A DNA stretch of 64,000 nt from Janthinobacterium sp. PAMC25594 (GTDB taxonomy: Bacteria > Pseudomonadota > Gammaproteobacteria > Burkholderiales > Burkholderiaceae_D), in the NCBI RefSeq assembly GCF_019443505.1, contig NZ_CP080377.1, forward strand, positions 1 through 64,000. Reading direction: 5' to 3'. The notes beneath the pieces were generated by a model. It had not been told where the DNA came from and did not search any database. It was given only the letters and a program-made list of their open reading frames with translations. This document shows positions 18,797 to 27,569 of this stretch, one piece after another. Every line of letters begins with the position of its first letter. Within the stretch, counting starts at the first letter, position 1. Made by a program: the position numbers and the translations under genes.

Positions 18797-20491
18797 CTAG
18801 ATGCCGAACACTTTCAAAATGGCGTCCGTAAACCCCTCGAACCAGCTGCCCACCTTGCCCGGCTGCTTGCCGTGGCGCGGGGTTTCTTCGTACAGGTAGA
18901 CGCCATTCTTACCGTCGAAGCGGTCGTTGAGCAGCGCTTGCTGACCGCGCAGGTAGGGCAGGAAGGTTTCGCTGCGCATCGTCGAGTACAGCACGTCGGT
19001 GGTAAAACCCAGGGTGGCGGACTGGCTGATGGCGCGGCCCTGGCCCGCGCGCTCCAGGCGCACGCCGCGGCAGCCGCGCACGATCAGCGTGACGGGGCCG
19101 CGAAAGACGATGAAGCGCAGCTGCAGGGTGAGCCAGGCATGCAGGCTGGCCAGGCGCCAGTGGCTCGATATCGCCAGCGGCTGATTCGCGTCGCAGACCA
19201 GGCCGACCAGCCCCCGCGGCTGGAATACCAGTGCGCTGCCGGCCGGCAGGTGGACGACGGCCACTTCCAGCAGCGGGTCGTCGCTGGCGGAAATCGTCAC
19301 GGATGCGGTCACGTCGCTGTGCAGGCGCGTCAGCGCCACCATGCCGGCGGCCAGGCTGGTCAATGGAAAGCGCCAGTCCAGCAGCCACTGCGTGCGTTTA
19401 TGCGTGCTGACGGGCGACGACTGCAGGTATTCGGGGTGGATCAGCATCCGCTGCCCGGGTTTGAGCTGCAATGCCTGCGACACGGCGGAGATGCGGGACT
19501 GGCCATCGGGCGGCAGGGGGAGCGCAGTGGCCGTCACGTTCAGCGCATGCGCGATGGACAAGGGTTTCAGGCGCGAAGCGGCGGGCGCCAGCACGAAGTA
19601 AAAGAAAGCCTTGATGGCGACGGGCAGCAGGATGGCCGACAGCACCAGCAGGGCGGCCGTGGGCACCACGTCGAGTACGGGAGCGCGCCAGCGGGCGATC
19701 CAGTTGCGCGCCAGCTGGGTCTCTCCGGCCGCAATCGCCGCCTGCACGGGCGCCAGCGCGCCGCTCAAGGCCGCGCCATCGATGGAAAATGGCGCGGGGC
19801 GGGCCGCATTGTTGGTGCGCGCGCGCTGCGCTGCCCAGGCCTGATACGCTTGCAGGTTGATCTCGCGCAAGCGCTGGCCCTCCGTTTCGAGACGCGCCAG
19901 CTGCGCGTAGGCGTCGCTGCCGGGCAGGCGCGCCGCCAGCGGGTGCTGCGCTTCCAGTTGCCGGCGCTGGCGTAGATTTTCTTGCAGTGCAGCATACGCG
20001 CGCACGTGTTCCGCATGCAGTCGCGCCAGCGTCTGGCGTGCATCTTCGCCGCTGATCGCCGCTTGCAGGGCGGTCAGATAACGGGCTTCCTGCACCAGCA
20101 CTTCGATTTCCACGCGGCGCGCCGCTTCGTCCTGCGCATGCAAGGCCACGGTGTTCGTGTCGGGCAGGGGAAGGGTAAACAGCGACGGTTGCTGCCGCGC
20201 GCGCAAGGCTGCCAGTTGCGCTTGCACTTGCTCCAGGCGGGCGGCGATGGCCGTTTGCGAGGCATGTGTCAGGGCGTTGATGCGCAGCGTGGCCGCCTCG
20301 GCCAGGCTGACGCCATGATGATCGGCGCCGTCGGCGGCCAGCCTGAGCGCCGTAACAACCTCGCTGCCGGCGCTGTAGGCGCGCCATTCGGCCAGCAGCG
20401 ATCGTCCGGCCAGCAGGATGACGATGAACAGCGCGAACTGCAGCGCGTGGCGCAGCAGGAAGCGCAGCAGGGCCGTCAGCAGCTGGCGCAA
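18797..20491 (-). CDS. Membrane protein of unknown function
   Basis: 564 residues from a TTG start. A membrane helix is at residues 14-31 (HALQFALFIVILLAGRSLL). About 200 residues of Ala/Gln/Arg-rich helix, probably coiled coil in the periplasm, follow. A second hydrophobic segment is near residues 275-300 (VVPTAALLVLSAILLPVAIKAFFYF). The remaining 260 residues are rich in beta strands (LEVAVVHLPAGSALVFQPRG, GPVTLIVRGCRGVRLERAG) and should be cytoplasmic. The strand pattern is faintly like AIM24/TerD beta-rolls, but this is not a firm match. It lies 12 bp after the SEC-C gene and 13 bp before a small gene, so all three are probably co-transcribed. Confidence 0.6.
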   Translation of the reverse strand: MRQLLTALLRFLLRHALQFALFIVILLAGRSLLAEWRAYSAGSEVVTALRLAADGADHHGVSLAEAATLRINALTHASQTAIAARLEQVQAQLAALRARQQPSLFTLPLPDTNTVALHAQDEAARRVEIEVLVQEARYLTALQAAISGEDARQTLARLHAEHVRAYAALQENLRQRRQLEAQHPLAARLPGSDAYAQLARLETEGQRLREINLQAYQAWAAQRARTNNAARPAPFSIDGAALSGALAPVQAAIAAGETQLARNWIARWRAPVLDVVPTAALLVLSAILLPVAIKAFFYFVLAPAASRLKPLSIAHALNVTATALPLPPDGQSRISAVSQALQLKPGQRMLIHPEYLQSSPVSTHKRTQWLLDWRFPLTSLAAGMVALTRLHSDVTASVTISASDDPLLEVAVVHLPAGSALVFQPRGLVGLVCDANQPLAISSHWRLASLHAWLTLQLRFIVFRGPVTLIVRGCRGVRLERAGQGRAISQSATLGFTTDVLYSTMRSETFLPYLRGQQALLNDRFDGKNGVYLYEETPRHGKQPGKVGSWFEGFTDAILKVFGI

Positions 20492-20503
20492 GGAGGTGCT
20501 GCC

Positions 20504-21181
20504 TTAGTTCGCCGCGCTATCGGCGTCGGCACAGCATTTCTTGTACTTCTTGCCGCTGCCGCAGTGGCACGGGTCGTTGCGGCCCGTTTTAGGCAGTTCG
20601 CGCAGCACGGTGGCGCCGGGTTGGCTTTGTTTCAGGTGGCGCTGGCGCGCCCAGGCGGCGTTGATGGCGATGACGGCGGGAATCACGCCATCCATGGCCG
20701 CTTCGGCCGCATCGTCATCGAGTTCGCTGGCGCTGGCCAGGTGCTGGAACGGCGCCAGGTACTCAGGATGGCTGACGGCCAGGGCCGCCCACTGGGGCTT
20801 GTCCAGGCTGGTGCCAAGGACAAAACCGGCGCACCAGGCGGTCACGCTCCATTCGGGGCCGCAGACGTAGATGGGCTCGAAGCTGTCCGGGTCCTTCGCC
20901 AGCCATTCGACCATGTAGGCGTGGTGGCGCTGCGCCAGGCCGGCCGCCCGTGCGCTGGCTTCGTCCTGTGCGGGCGCGGCGCTGCCGGCCGCCTTGTCCC
21001 ACACCCATGGCAGCCATTGCTCGGGCGCGATCTGTTTTGGGCTCAGGGCCACGGCCGTGAGGAAACCTTCGAGCATGGACACGTCCATGGCGGCGCCGGC
21101 CAGGGCGGGCGCGGCCAGCAGGGTGTCGAGTTCGGCGTATTCGTCGTCGGAGAGGGGCGAGGTGGTGGAGATGCTGGACAT
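20504..21181 (-). CDS. UPF0149/YecA-like protein with SEC-C zinc motif
   Basis: 225 residues. The N-terminal region ([31 protein letters not shown], cited in part) and [10 protein letters not shown] fit the YecA/YgfB (UPF0149) fold. The C-terminus [18 protein letters not shown] is a SEC-C motif, which binds zinc through CxC(x8)CC and is shared with SecA. A cytosolic adaptor-like role is often suggested for such proteins, but the partner here is unknown. It is the first gene of the minus-strand unit that includes the membrane protein and the 126-residue protein. Confidence 0.85.
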   Translation of the reverse strand: MSSISTTSPLSDDEYAELDTLLAAPALAGAAMDVSMLEGFLTAVALSPKQIAPEQWLPWVWDKAAGSAAPAQDEASARAAGLAQRHHAYMVEWLAKDPDSFEPIYVCGPEWSVTAWCAGFVLGTSLDKPQWAALAVSHPEYLAPFQHLASASELDDDAAEAAMDGVIPAVIAINAAWARQRHLKQSQPGATVLRELPKTGRNDPCHCGSGKKYKKCCADADSAAN

Positions 21182-21265
21182 GGGATTCTTTGTGTAAGTT
21201 GGTGGATGGCCGCTGGCCCTGGCCGTATTGTACCGCCCGGCAAGGGGAAAGCCGGCGCCGGAATG

Positions 21266-21294
21266 AAAAACGGCGACCCGCAGGCCGCCGTCTT
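21266..21294 (-). terminator. Rho-independent terminator of the POT gene
   Basis: On the minus strand acggcg pairs with cgccgt across a 10-base loop and is followed by a run of T, about 20 bp beyond the transporter stop. Confidence 0.6.
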
Positions 21295-21311
21295 TATCCA
21301 GGGCAGAACGC

Positions 21312-22817
21312 TTACTTCACGCCGTGCATCAGTTTGTTGATCAGCGGTGCGATCAGGAACAGGATCACGCCGGCGCCCAGCAGGGACCAGAAGCCGAAGG
21401 TGTAGCCGGACAGGGCCGACTGCACCGACATGCCGCTGGTGCCGCTGACGTGGCTGGCGAAGATGCCCGACAGGTTGTTGCCGATACCGGTTGACAGGAA
21501 CCAGCCGCCCATGCCCAGGCCCACCAGGCGCACTGGCGCCAGCTTGGTCACCATCGACAGGCCGATAGGCGACAGGCACAGCTCACCGATCGATTGCAGC
21601 ACATACACCGTGGTCAGGGTCCAGAACGGGATCTTGTTATCGGCGCCAACCAGGCTCGACAGAGCGAAGATCAGCAAACCGAAGGCCAGGGCATTGCCCA
21701 GCAAGCCCAGGCCGAATTTGCGCGGGATCGATGGATTGACATTGTGGCGTGCCAGGTAGACCCAGACGGCGGCGATGAGCGGCGCGAAGACGATGATGGC
21801 AACTGAGTTGACGGTCTGGAAGTAGGCGGTCGGGAAGATCCAGAAGCCCAGGTCGCGGTTGACGATCTTGTCAGCCAGGAAGGTAAACGAGCTGCCAGCC
21901 TGTTCGAAGAACATCCAGAACAGGATGTTGAAGACAAAGATCAGCAGCATGGCGATGACGCGGTCGCGCGCAACTTTACCGTTGCGTATACCTTCGATCA
22001 TCAGCATCACGGCCAGGCCGATGAACAGCACCGTCAGGACGATTTGCAGCTTTTCAGCGCCGACCGTCAGCAGGAAGTACATCAGCGGGATCACGCACAG
22101 GCAGCCCAGGGCGACCCAGACGACGCGCATCGGGTTGCCGGAACCGGCTTCCGGTGCGCCGATGCCCTTCAGGGCGCGGCGGCCGATGAAGAACCATACC
22201 AGGCTGATCAGCATGCCGAAACCGGACGCCATGAAGACCATCTTGTACGACGGCATGGCGCTGGTGCCGAAGATCGACTCGGCCAGCCACTGGGTGAAGA
22301 CGGGCGCGACCATGGCGCCCATGTTGATGCCCATGTAGAAGATCGTGAAACCGCTGTCGCGGCGCGGATCGGCTGTCGTGTACAGCTTGCCGACCATGGT
22401 CGAAATGTTCGGCTTGAACATGCCGTTACCGACGATCATGGTGGCCAGGCCCAGGTTGAAGATGTCCTGGTTCGGTACCGAGATGCAGAACAGGCCGGCG
22501 GCCATGAAGATGGCGCCCAGCAGAATCGAGCGCTGGTAACCGATGACCCGGTCGGCGATGTAGCCGCCGAACAGGGCGCCGGCGTACACCAGCGCGAGGA
22601 AGGAACCGTAGGTCAGGTTGGCCGCTGCCTGTCCCGAACCGTCGCCAGCGTGGAACTGGGCCACGATGTACAGTACCAGCGCCCAGCGAACTCCGTAGAA
22701 CGCGAAGCGTTCCCAGAATTCAGTCATGAACAACATCCACAATGGGCTTGGATGGCCCATAATCTGCTTGAACTCGGGAATAACGGCTTCCTTGTTGGGC
22801 GTAGTCGCACCGCTCAT
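21312..22817 (-). CDS. Proton-dependent di/tripeptide transporter (POT family)
   Basis: 501 residues with about 14 transmembrane segments, an inner-membrane major-facilitator protein. [20 protein letters not shown] carries the ExxERFxYY-like proton/peptide motif of helix 1. [19 protein letters not shown] is the POT signature, and [18 protein letters not shown] is the C-terminal PTR2 block. AGGAGG stands at optimal distance from the ATG. It imports small peptides with protons, like DtpA-D of Escherichia coli. It is divergent from ppnN, and with the OPT gene it is the second peptide-uptake system in the window. Confidence 0.94.
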   Translation of the reverse strand: MSGATTPNKEAVIPEFKQIMGHPSPLWMLFMTEFWERFAFYGVRWALVLYIVAQFHAGDGSGQAAANLTYGSFLALVYAGALFGGYIADRVIGYQRSILLGAIFMAAGLFCISVPNQDIFNLGLATMIVGNGMFKPNISTMVGKLYTTADPRRDSGFTIFYMGINMGAMVAPVFTQWLAESIFGTSAMPSYKMVFMASGFGMLISLVWFFIGRRALKGIGAPEAGSGNPMRVVWVALGCLCVIPLMYFLLTVGAEKLQIVLTVLFIGLAVMLMIEGIRNGKVARDRVIAMLLIFVFNILFWMFFEQAGSSFTFLADKIVNRDLGFWIFPTAYFQTVNSVAIIVFAPLIAAVWVYLARHNVNPSIPRKFGLGLLGNALAFGLLIFALSSLVGADNKIPFWTLTTVYVLQSIGELCLSPIGLSMVTKLAPVRLVGLGMGGWFLSTGIGNNLSGIFASHVSGTSGMSVQSALSGYTFGFWSLLGAGVILFLIAPLINKLMHGVK

Positions 22818-23127
22818 GCGGTTCCTCCTGAAAAATTATTATAGTCAATCGATACAACGAACTTATGGAAGCCTGCGGGCGGCGGGGACTCTCATGAAGA
22901 ACCTCACGCACGGGAATTCCAATAGGCAGGCATTCTAATCTACAAATTGCGCTGAGCGAAGGTTTCCATTCGCATTAGCAAGAATGACTGTTTCATATTA
23001 ATCAAACCGGTTTGCAGGCAAGCGCGGCCCCGGTGATTTTGCGGCGGCACAGCACAACTTGCCCGACTTGTCGTATATTAAGGTTGCAAGACTTTCGAGC
23101 ATCGATTTTTAAAGGATTTTTCGCATT
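22818..23127. other. Divergent intergenic region (POT transporter / ppnN)
   Basis: A 310-bp gap that should hold both promoters. The most distinct signal is the 12-bp palindrome at 23003-23014, listed separately. The ppnN ribosome site (AAAGGA) lies about 12 bp before its ATG. No credible gene was seen. Confidence 0.5.
23003..23014. promoter_or_regulatory. Palindrome CAAACCGGTTTG
   Basis: A perfect 12-bp palindrome in the divergent promoter region of the peptide transporter and ppnN. Its core AACCGGTT is the same as in the two palindromes around the LacI-family regulator about 1.7 kb and 2.8 kb away. It may be an operator for that or another LacI-type regulator; chance is possible. Confidence 0.35.
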
Positions 23128-24498
23128 ATGGAACACGACGTTATCGATACTCTGGTTTCACCGGAAGGCCGCTTGGACGTGCTCTCCAAGACTGAAGTCA
23201 ACAAACTGCTCGACACCAGCCAGGGCGGCCTGTACAACACTTTCCGCCGCTGCGCGCTGGCGGTCTTGAATTGCGGCAGCACCATCGACGATGGCCGCGC
23301 CTTGCTGGAGCGCTACCAATCGTTTGAAATCTCGATCATCCAGCGCGAGCGCGGCATCAAGCTCGACATCAAGGGCGCGCCAGCCATCGCCTTTGTCGAT
23401 GGCAAGATGATCAAGGGCATCCACGAGCACCTGTTTGCCGTGCTGCGCGACATCATCTTCGTCAGCGATGAAGTCACGGGCAACCCGAAATTCGACTTGC
23501 AGAGCACGGAAGGCGTGACGGACGCCGTCTTCCACATCCTGCGCAACGCGAATGTGCTGCAAACCCAGCTCAACCCGAACCTGGTCGTCTGCTGGGGCGG
23601 CCACTCGATCAACCGCGCCGAATACAATTATTCGAAGGAAGTGGGCTACCAGCTGGGCTTGCGCGGCCTCGACATCTGCACCGGCTGCGGCCCGGGCGCC
23701 ATGAAAGGCCCCATGAAGGGCGCCACCATCGGCCACGCCAAGCAGCGGCTGCACAATGGCCGCTACCTGGGCATCACCGAGCCGGGCATCATCGCCGCCG
23801 AATCGCCGAACCCTATCGTCAATGATCTGGTCATCATGCCGGACATCGAAAAACGCCTGGAAGCGTTCGTGCGCGCGGGCCACGGCATCGTCGTGTTCCC
23901 CGGCGGCGCGGGCACGGCCGAAGAGATTCTGTATATCCTCGGCATCCTGCTGCACCCGGACAATGCCGAGATTCCGTTCCCGCTGATCTTCACGGGTCCG
24001 GAAACCTCGCGCGAGTACTTTGTGCAGATCAACCAGTTCATCCACGACACGCTGGGCCCGGAAGCACAGCAGCGCTATAAAATCATCATCGACGACCCGG
24101 AACTGGTGGCGCGCGAAATGCTCGAAGGCATACGCCAGGTGCGCGAATTCCGCAAGGCGCACAGCGACGCCTATTACTTCAATTGGCTCTTGAAAATCGA
24201 CCACGAGTTCCAGAAGCCGTTCCAGCCCACGCATGAAAACATGCGCAACCTGAGCTTGCACAAGAACCAGCCCACGCACTTGCTGGCGGCCCAGCTGCGC
24301 CGCGCGTTCTCGGGCGTGGTGGCGGGCAACGTCAAGGATGACGGCATCCGCTCGATCGAAGAGCACGGCAACTTCGAGATCCACGGCGACAAATCCATCG
24401 CCGGCCCCATGGATGCGCTGCTGGCCTCCTTCGTGGCGCAGCACCGCATGAAACTGGCGGGTACGGCGTATGTGCCTTGCTATACCGTGGTCCAGTAA
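23128..24498 (+). CDS. ppnN: Pyrimidine/purine nucleotide 5'-monophosphate nucleosidase
   Basis: 456 residues, the full length of Escherichia coli PpnN (YgdH). The N-terminal part (GGLYNTFRRCALAVLN, ERGIKLDIKGAPAIAFVDG) is specific to this branch of the LOG family. The Rossmann part has VVCWGGHSINRAEY, CTGCGPGAMKGPMKG and the catalytic motif PGGAGTAEEILYILGILLHP. The end (FSGVVAGNVKDDGIRSIEE, FVAQHRMKLAGTAYVPCY) is also conserved. PpnN cleaves nucleoside monophosphates to base and ribose 5-phosphate and in E. coli is controlled by (p)ppGpp. Cytosolic. Followed by a strong terminator, so monocistronic. Confidence 0.95.
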   Translation: MEHDVIDTLVSPEGRLDVLSKTEVNKLLDTSQGGLYNTFRRCALAVLNCGSTIDDGRALLERYQSFEISIIQRERGIKLDIKGAPAIAFVDGKMIKGIHEHLFAVLRDIIFVSDEVTGNPKFDLQSTEGVTDAVFHILRNANVLQTQLNPNLVVCWGGHSINRAEYNYSKEVGYQLGLRGLDICTGCGPGAMKGPMKGATIGHAKQRLHNGRYLGITEPGIIAAESPNPIVNDLVIMPDIEKRLEAFVRAGHGIVVFPGGAGTAEEILYILGILLHPDNAEIPFPLIFTGPETSREYFVQINQFIHDTLGPEAQQRYKIIIDDPELVAREMLEGIRQVREFRKAHSDAYYFNWLLKIDHEFQKPFQPTHENMRNLSLHKNQPTHLLAAQLRRAFSGVVAGNVKDDGIRSIEEHGNFEIHGDKSIAGPMDALLASFVAQHRMKLAGTAYVPCYTVVQ

Positions 24499-24515
24499 AC
24501 AGTCTTGACACCATC

Positions 24516-24559
24516 GCGCCGCCCCCCTCCGCGTTTGCCGGGGGAGGGTGGCGCTTTTC
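24516..24559 (+). terminator. Rho-independent terminator after ppnN
   Basis: gcgccgcccccctcc pairs with ggggagggtggcgc over a 10-base loop and is followed by tttt, 18 bp past the ppnN stop. Confidence 0.8.
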
Positions 24560-24607
24560 ACATTTGCCCCCAGCGTGTGCTGTCGCTACCACAAGTAATC
24601 AAATCGC

Positions 24608-24636
24608 TTGCGTCATCGATGCGTGGGTGCTATCTT
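24608..24636 (+). promoter_or_regulatory. Candidate sigma-70 promoter of the lacI-family gene
   Basis: TTGCGT and TATCTT are separated by exactly 17 bp. The operator palindrome begins inside the -10 box, the expected geometry for autorepression. Confidence 0.6.
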
Positions 24637-24652
24637 TGGAACCGGTTCCAAA
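24635..24652. promoter_or_regulatory. LacI-type operator O1
   Basis: TTTGGAACCGGTTCCAAA is a perfect 18-bp palindrome with the central CG typical of LacI/PurR-family operators. It overlaps the -10 box and lies 39 bp before the regulator's start codon, so autoregulation is likely. Confidence 0.8.
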
Positions 24653-24690
24653 ATAAAAATATGAACATCAACAGGTAGTGGAGAGCAACC

Positions 24691-25761
24691 TTGGATTCAG
24701 TACGCGGCAATAAAAAAACAGTCTCCGGCGAGCCGGTCCGGCCCGTGACCATCGCCCAGGTGGCGCGCGAGGCGGGCGTTTCGAAGACCAGCGTGTCGCG
24801 CTTTCTCGGCGGTGAACTCGATGCTTTGTCCGAGAACATCCGCCAGCAGATCGAAAGCACGATCGCGCGCCTCGGCTACCAGCCGAACCAGATGGCGCGC
24901 GGCCTCAAGCGCGGACGCACGCGCCTGATCGGCATGGTCGTGGCCGATATGCTGAACCCTTACACGGTGGCGGTGCTGCAAGGCGTGGAAGCGGCCTGCC
25001 AGCAGCATGGCTATACCCTGATTTTATGTAACACCGGCAATGACGAACAGCGCGAACGCCAGTCGCTGGCCGCGCTGCGCTCGTACAGCGTGGAAGGGCT
25101 GATCGTCAACACGCAGGGGCGCAACATCCAATCGTCCGACTTGCAGCAGGCGGACATGCCCATCGTGCTGGTCGACCGCCGCATCGAGGGCACCGATTTC
25201 GACCTGGTGGGCCTGGACAATGTGCAGGCGGGCCGGCTGGCCACCGCGCACCTGATCGAGCAGGGTTTCGACGCCATCGCCTTCGTCGCGCCGCCTTTGA
25301 CGGGCGTCAGTTCGCGCCTGATGCGCGCCGACGGTTTTCAGTCAGTGATGGCCGAGCATCCGGGCTGCGTGGGCGAAGTGCTGGCGGTGGACCTGGACGA
25401 CCGGCCCGCCATCGACGCGCAGGTGCGTCACTGCCTGGCGCAGTGGCGCGGCCGCCGCGTGGCGCTGCTGGCCTCGAACGGCATGGTGGCGCTGGAACTG
25501 GCGCTGATGCTGCAGCGCCTGGCGTTGCGCATGCCGCAGGACGTGGGCTTGCTGGGCTTTGACGAATTGCCATGGTCGCCGCTGGCGGGCCTGAGCACGA
25601 TCGAGCAGCAGACCTATGAAATCGGCTTTTCGGCGATGACGTGCATGTTGTCGCGCCTGCAGGGCGAGCAGTGCCCGCCGCGCGAGGTGCTGTTGCCCGG
25701 TAAGTTGATTGTGCGCAATTCCACCCAAGGCGGGGAAGTACGCAAGGGTAGCGACGCTTGA
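24691..25761 (+). CDS. LacI-family transcriptional repressor
   Basis: 356 residues from a TTG with GGAGAG upstream. The DNA-binding domain is VTIAQVAREAGVSKTSVSRF, then the hinge helix YQPNQMARGLKRGRTRLIG. The periplasmic-binding-protein-like effector domain follows (VVADMLNPYTVAVLQGVEAA, EGLIVNTQGRNIQ, VLVDRRIEGTDFDLVGLDN, GLLGFDELPWSPLAGLSTIEQ). It should bind the palindromes O1 (own promoter) and O2 (in front of the transporter operon) and release them on binding a sugar or sugar-acid effector. This follows from the family and site positions, not from data. It is separated from the operon by 216 bp. Confidence 0.92.
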   Translation: MDSVRGNKKTVSGEPVRPVTIAQVAREAGVSKTSVSRFLGGELDALSENIRQQIESTIARLGYQPNQMARGLKRGRTRLIGMVVADMLNPYTVAVLQGVEAACQQHGYTLILCNTGNDEQRERQSLAALRSYSVEGLIVNTQGRNIQSSDLQQADMPIVLVDRRIEGTDFDLVGLDNVQAGRLATAHLIEQGFDAIAFVAPPLTGVSSRLMRADGFQSVMAEHPGCVGEVLAVDLDDRPAIDAQVRHCLAQWRGRRVALLASNGMVALELALMLQRLALRMPQDVGLLGFDELPWSPLAGLSTIEQQTYEIGFSAMTCMLSRLQGEQCPPREVLLPGKLIVRNSTQGGEVRKGSDA

Positions 25762-25801
25762 GGGGGGGGAGAGGGCGGATGCCCTTTTTTTTGGGAAGGT
25801 A

Positions 25802-25817
25802 ATGGAACCGGTTTCAT
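25802..25817. promoter_or_regulatory. LacI-type operator O2
   Basis: ATGGAACCGGTTTCAT is a 16-bp near-perfect palindrome sharing GGAACCGGTT with O1. It lies in the gap between the regulator and the ABC transporter genes, about 160 bp before the binding-protein ATG. It is the expected control site for the catabolic operon. Confidence 0.75.
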
Positions 25818-25977
25818 AGAAGATGTTCTCATTGGAAAGGGGCATGGATAGTCAGGCTGGGCAATGGTTGGCATGAAGTTGATATGACATGGCAAGAGAC
25901 GATCTGAATCGTCCATTTGACAATATTTCCGGAAGTGCCTCGACGAGGCCGGTACCGGGATCACAGGAGACTGAAGC

Positions 25978-26784
25978 ATGAAGATGACTACACTGTTTTA
26001 TTCGAAGATCGTGGCTTGCGCGCTCGCAGCAACGTTTGCCCTCGGTGCGGCGGCCGATGCCGGCGCCCAGACGCTTGGCGACCTGATCAAGAAAGGCAAG
26101 CTGACCATCGGCGTGGTCAGCGGCACGCCGCCGTTTGGCAGCATCGACGCCAAGGGCGTGCCCGTCGGCTATGACGTCGACGTCGCCAACCTGATCGGCA
26201 AATATATGAACCTGCCCGTGGAAGTGGTGCCCCTGACGGCGCCGTCGCGCGTGCCGTCGCTGGAGTCAGGCAAGGTCGATTTCCTCGTGGCGACCCTGGC
26301 GCCCACGCCGGAACGGGCCAAGACCTTGATGTTCACCATGCCCTACAGCGCGTTTGAACTGGCGATCGTCGCGCCGGTGGGCGGCAAATTCAAGGTCCTG
26401 GCCGACTTGAAAGGCAAGAAAGTGGGCGTAACGCGCGGCACCACGAACGACACGGCGCTGAGCCGCCTGGCGCCGGCCGGCACCAATATCGTGCGTTTCG
26501 AGGATGATGCCACCGTCACCCAGGCCTTGCTCAGCAAGCAGGTCGACGCCGTCTCGATCCCCAGCACGATGGCGCTCGACATCATCAAGACGCGCGGCGC
26601 GGGCAAGATCGAGGTCCGTTTCACCTACTCGCTGCAGCCGAACTCGATGGCGGTGCGCCGCGGCGACTTCGAGCTGCACCAGTGGCTCAACAACTTCATC
26701 TACTACGTCAAGCTGAACGGCGAACTCGACGCAATCGCGCGCAAGTGGAGCGGCGCGCCGCTGCCAGCGCTGCCGACCTTCTGA
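25978..26784 (+). CDS. ABC transporter substrate-binding protein (family 3)
   Basis: 268 residues with a signal peptide (residues 1-30, ending ADAGAQ), so periplasmic. The fold is that of polar-amino-acid binding proteins: LTIGVVSGTPPFGSIDA, GYDVDVANLIGKYMNLPVEV and SRVPSLESGKVDFLVATLAPT. The Arg of SRVPSLESGK corresponds to the one that binds the ligand carboxylate in GlnH and HisJ. In the second lobe, DAV is followed by S-I-P-S where GlnH has DAVLHDT, so the Asp that binds the alpha-amino group is missing. The ligand is therefore probably a carboxylate without an alpha-amine, such as a sugar acid; this is inference. First gene of the operon under O2. Confidence 0.85.
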   Translation: MKMTTLFYSKIVACALAATFALGAAADAGAQTLGDLIKKGKLTIGVVSGTPPFGSIDAKGVPVGYDVDVANLIGKYMNLPVEVVPLTAPSRVPSLESGKVDFLVATLAPTPERAKTLMFTMPYSAFELAIVAPVGGKFKVLADLKGKKVGVTRGTTNDTALSRLAPAGTNIVRFEDDATVTQALLSKQVDAVSIPSTMALDIIKTRGAGKIEVRFTYSLQPNSMAVRRGDFELHQWLNNFIYYVKLNGELDAIARKWSGAPLPALPTF

Positions 26785-26824
26785 TACCGTAACCCGCACA
26801 GGGAAAGTGTTTGTCCGTACGGCG

Positions 26825-26840
26825 CGCCACCGTGGTGGCG
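26825..26840 (+). other. Hairpin between binding-protein and permease genes
   Basis: cgccacc-gt-ggtggcg forms a tight GC hairpin without a T run, 40 bp after the binding-protein stop. Such hairpins often protect the upstream message and raise the ratio of binding protein to membrane parts. Confidence 0.5.
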
Positions 26841-26875
26841 TCGCCGGGGATGCGCACGCAGATAAGGAGTTGAGT

Positions 26876-27568
26876 ATGCCGTATGAATTTCATTTTGAAC
26901 TCGTCATGCAATCGCTGGACCGCCTGTTGTGGGGCGCGGCACTGACGATACGCCTGAGCGCCTTGTCTATGGTGCTGGGACTGGCGGTGGGCGTGTGCGC
27001 CGCCGTCATCCTGAAGAACGGTCCCGCCTATGCCCGCGCCGTGGTGCGCGCGTATGTCGAGATCATCCGCAGCACGCCGTTCCTGGTGCAGCTGTTCATC
27101 ATTTACTTTGGCTTGCCGTCGCTGGGCTTGCAGCTCGACGCGAACGGCGCCGCGCTCGTCGCCATGACGGTCAACCTGGGCGCCTATGCGGCGGAAATCG
27201 TGCGCGCCGGCATCGGCGCCGTGCATCCCTCGCAGCTGGAAGCGGCGCAGGCGCTGGGCATGACGCGCTGGCAAGTGATGCGTCACGTGGTGCTGCTGCC
27301 GGCGCTGGAAAAAGTGTATCCGGCGCTGGCCAGCCAGTTCACCTTGATGATGCTCGCCTCGAGCGTGGTGTCGGCCATTTCCGCCGAAGAGCTGACCGCC
27401 GCCGCGCACCTGCTCGACTCGGAAACCTTCCGCAGCTTCGAGATCTACATCGTCGTGATGGTGCTGTACATCCTGCTGGCCCTGCTGTTCCGCTTCAGCT
27501 TCTGGGTGCTGGGCCAGATCGTCTTCAAACGCCGCCGCCGTCTGGGCGCGGCGCGCATGGGAGCATGA
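26876..27568 (+). CDS. ABC transporter permease (HisM/GlnP type) 1
   Basis: 230 residues from the ATG at 26876, chosen for the AAGGAG ribosome site. About five membrane segments. EIIRSTPFLVQLFIIYFGLP is the family block before the core, and the EAA loop reads QLEAAQALGMTRWQVMRHVVLLP, where the inner-membrane permease meets the ATPase. It pairs with the next permease as a heterodimer. Its downstream neighbour begins 1 bp after its stop. Confidence 0.9.
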   Translation: MPYEFHFELVMQSLDRLLWGAALTIRLSALSMVLGLAVGVCAAVILKNGPAYARAVVRAYVEIIRSTPFLVQLFIIYFGLPSLGLQLDANGAALVAMTVNLGAYAAEIVRAGIGAVHPSQLEAAQALGMTRWQVMRHVVLLPALEKVYPALASQFTLMMLASSVVSAISAEELTAAAHLLDSETFRSFEIYIVVMVLYILLALLFRFSFWVLGQIVFKRRRRLGAARMGA

Positions 27569-27569
27569 C

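Noticed and set aside
22726..22938. Short open frame in the POT/ppnN gap
   Set aside because: Overlaps the transporter start in antisense, no ribosome site or family resemblance.
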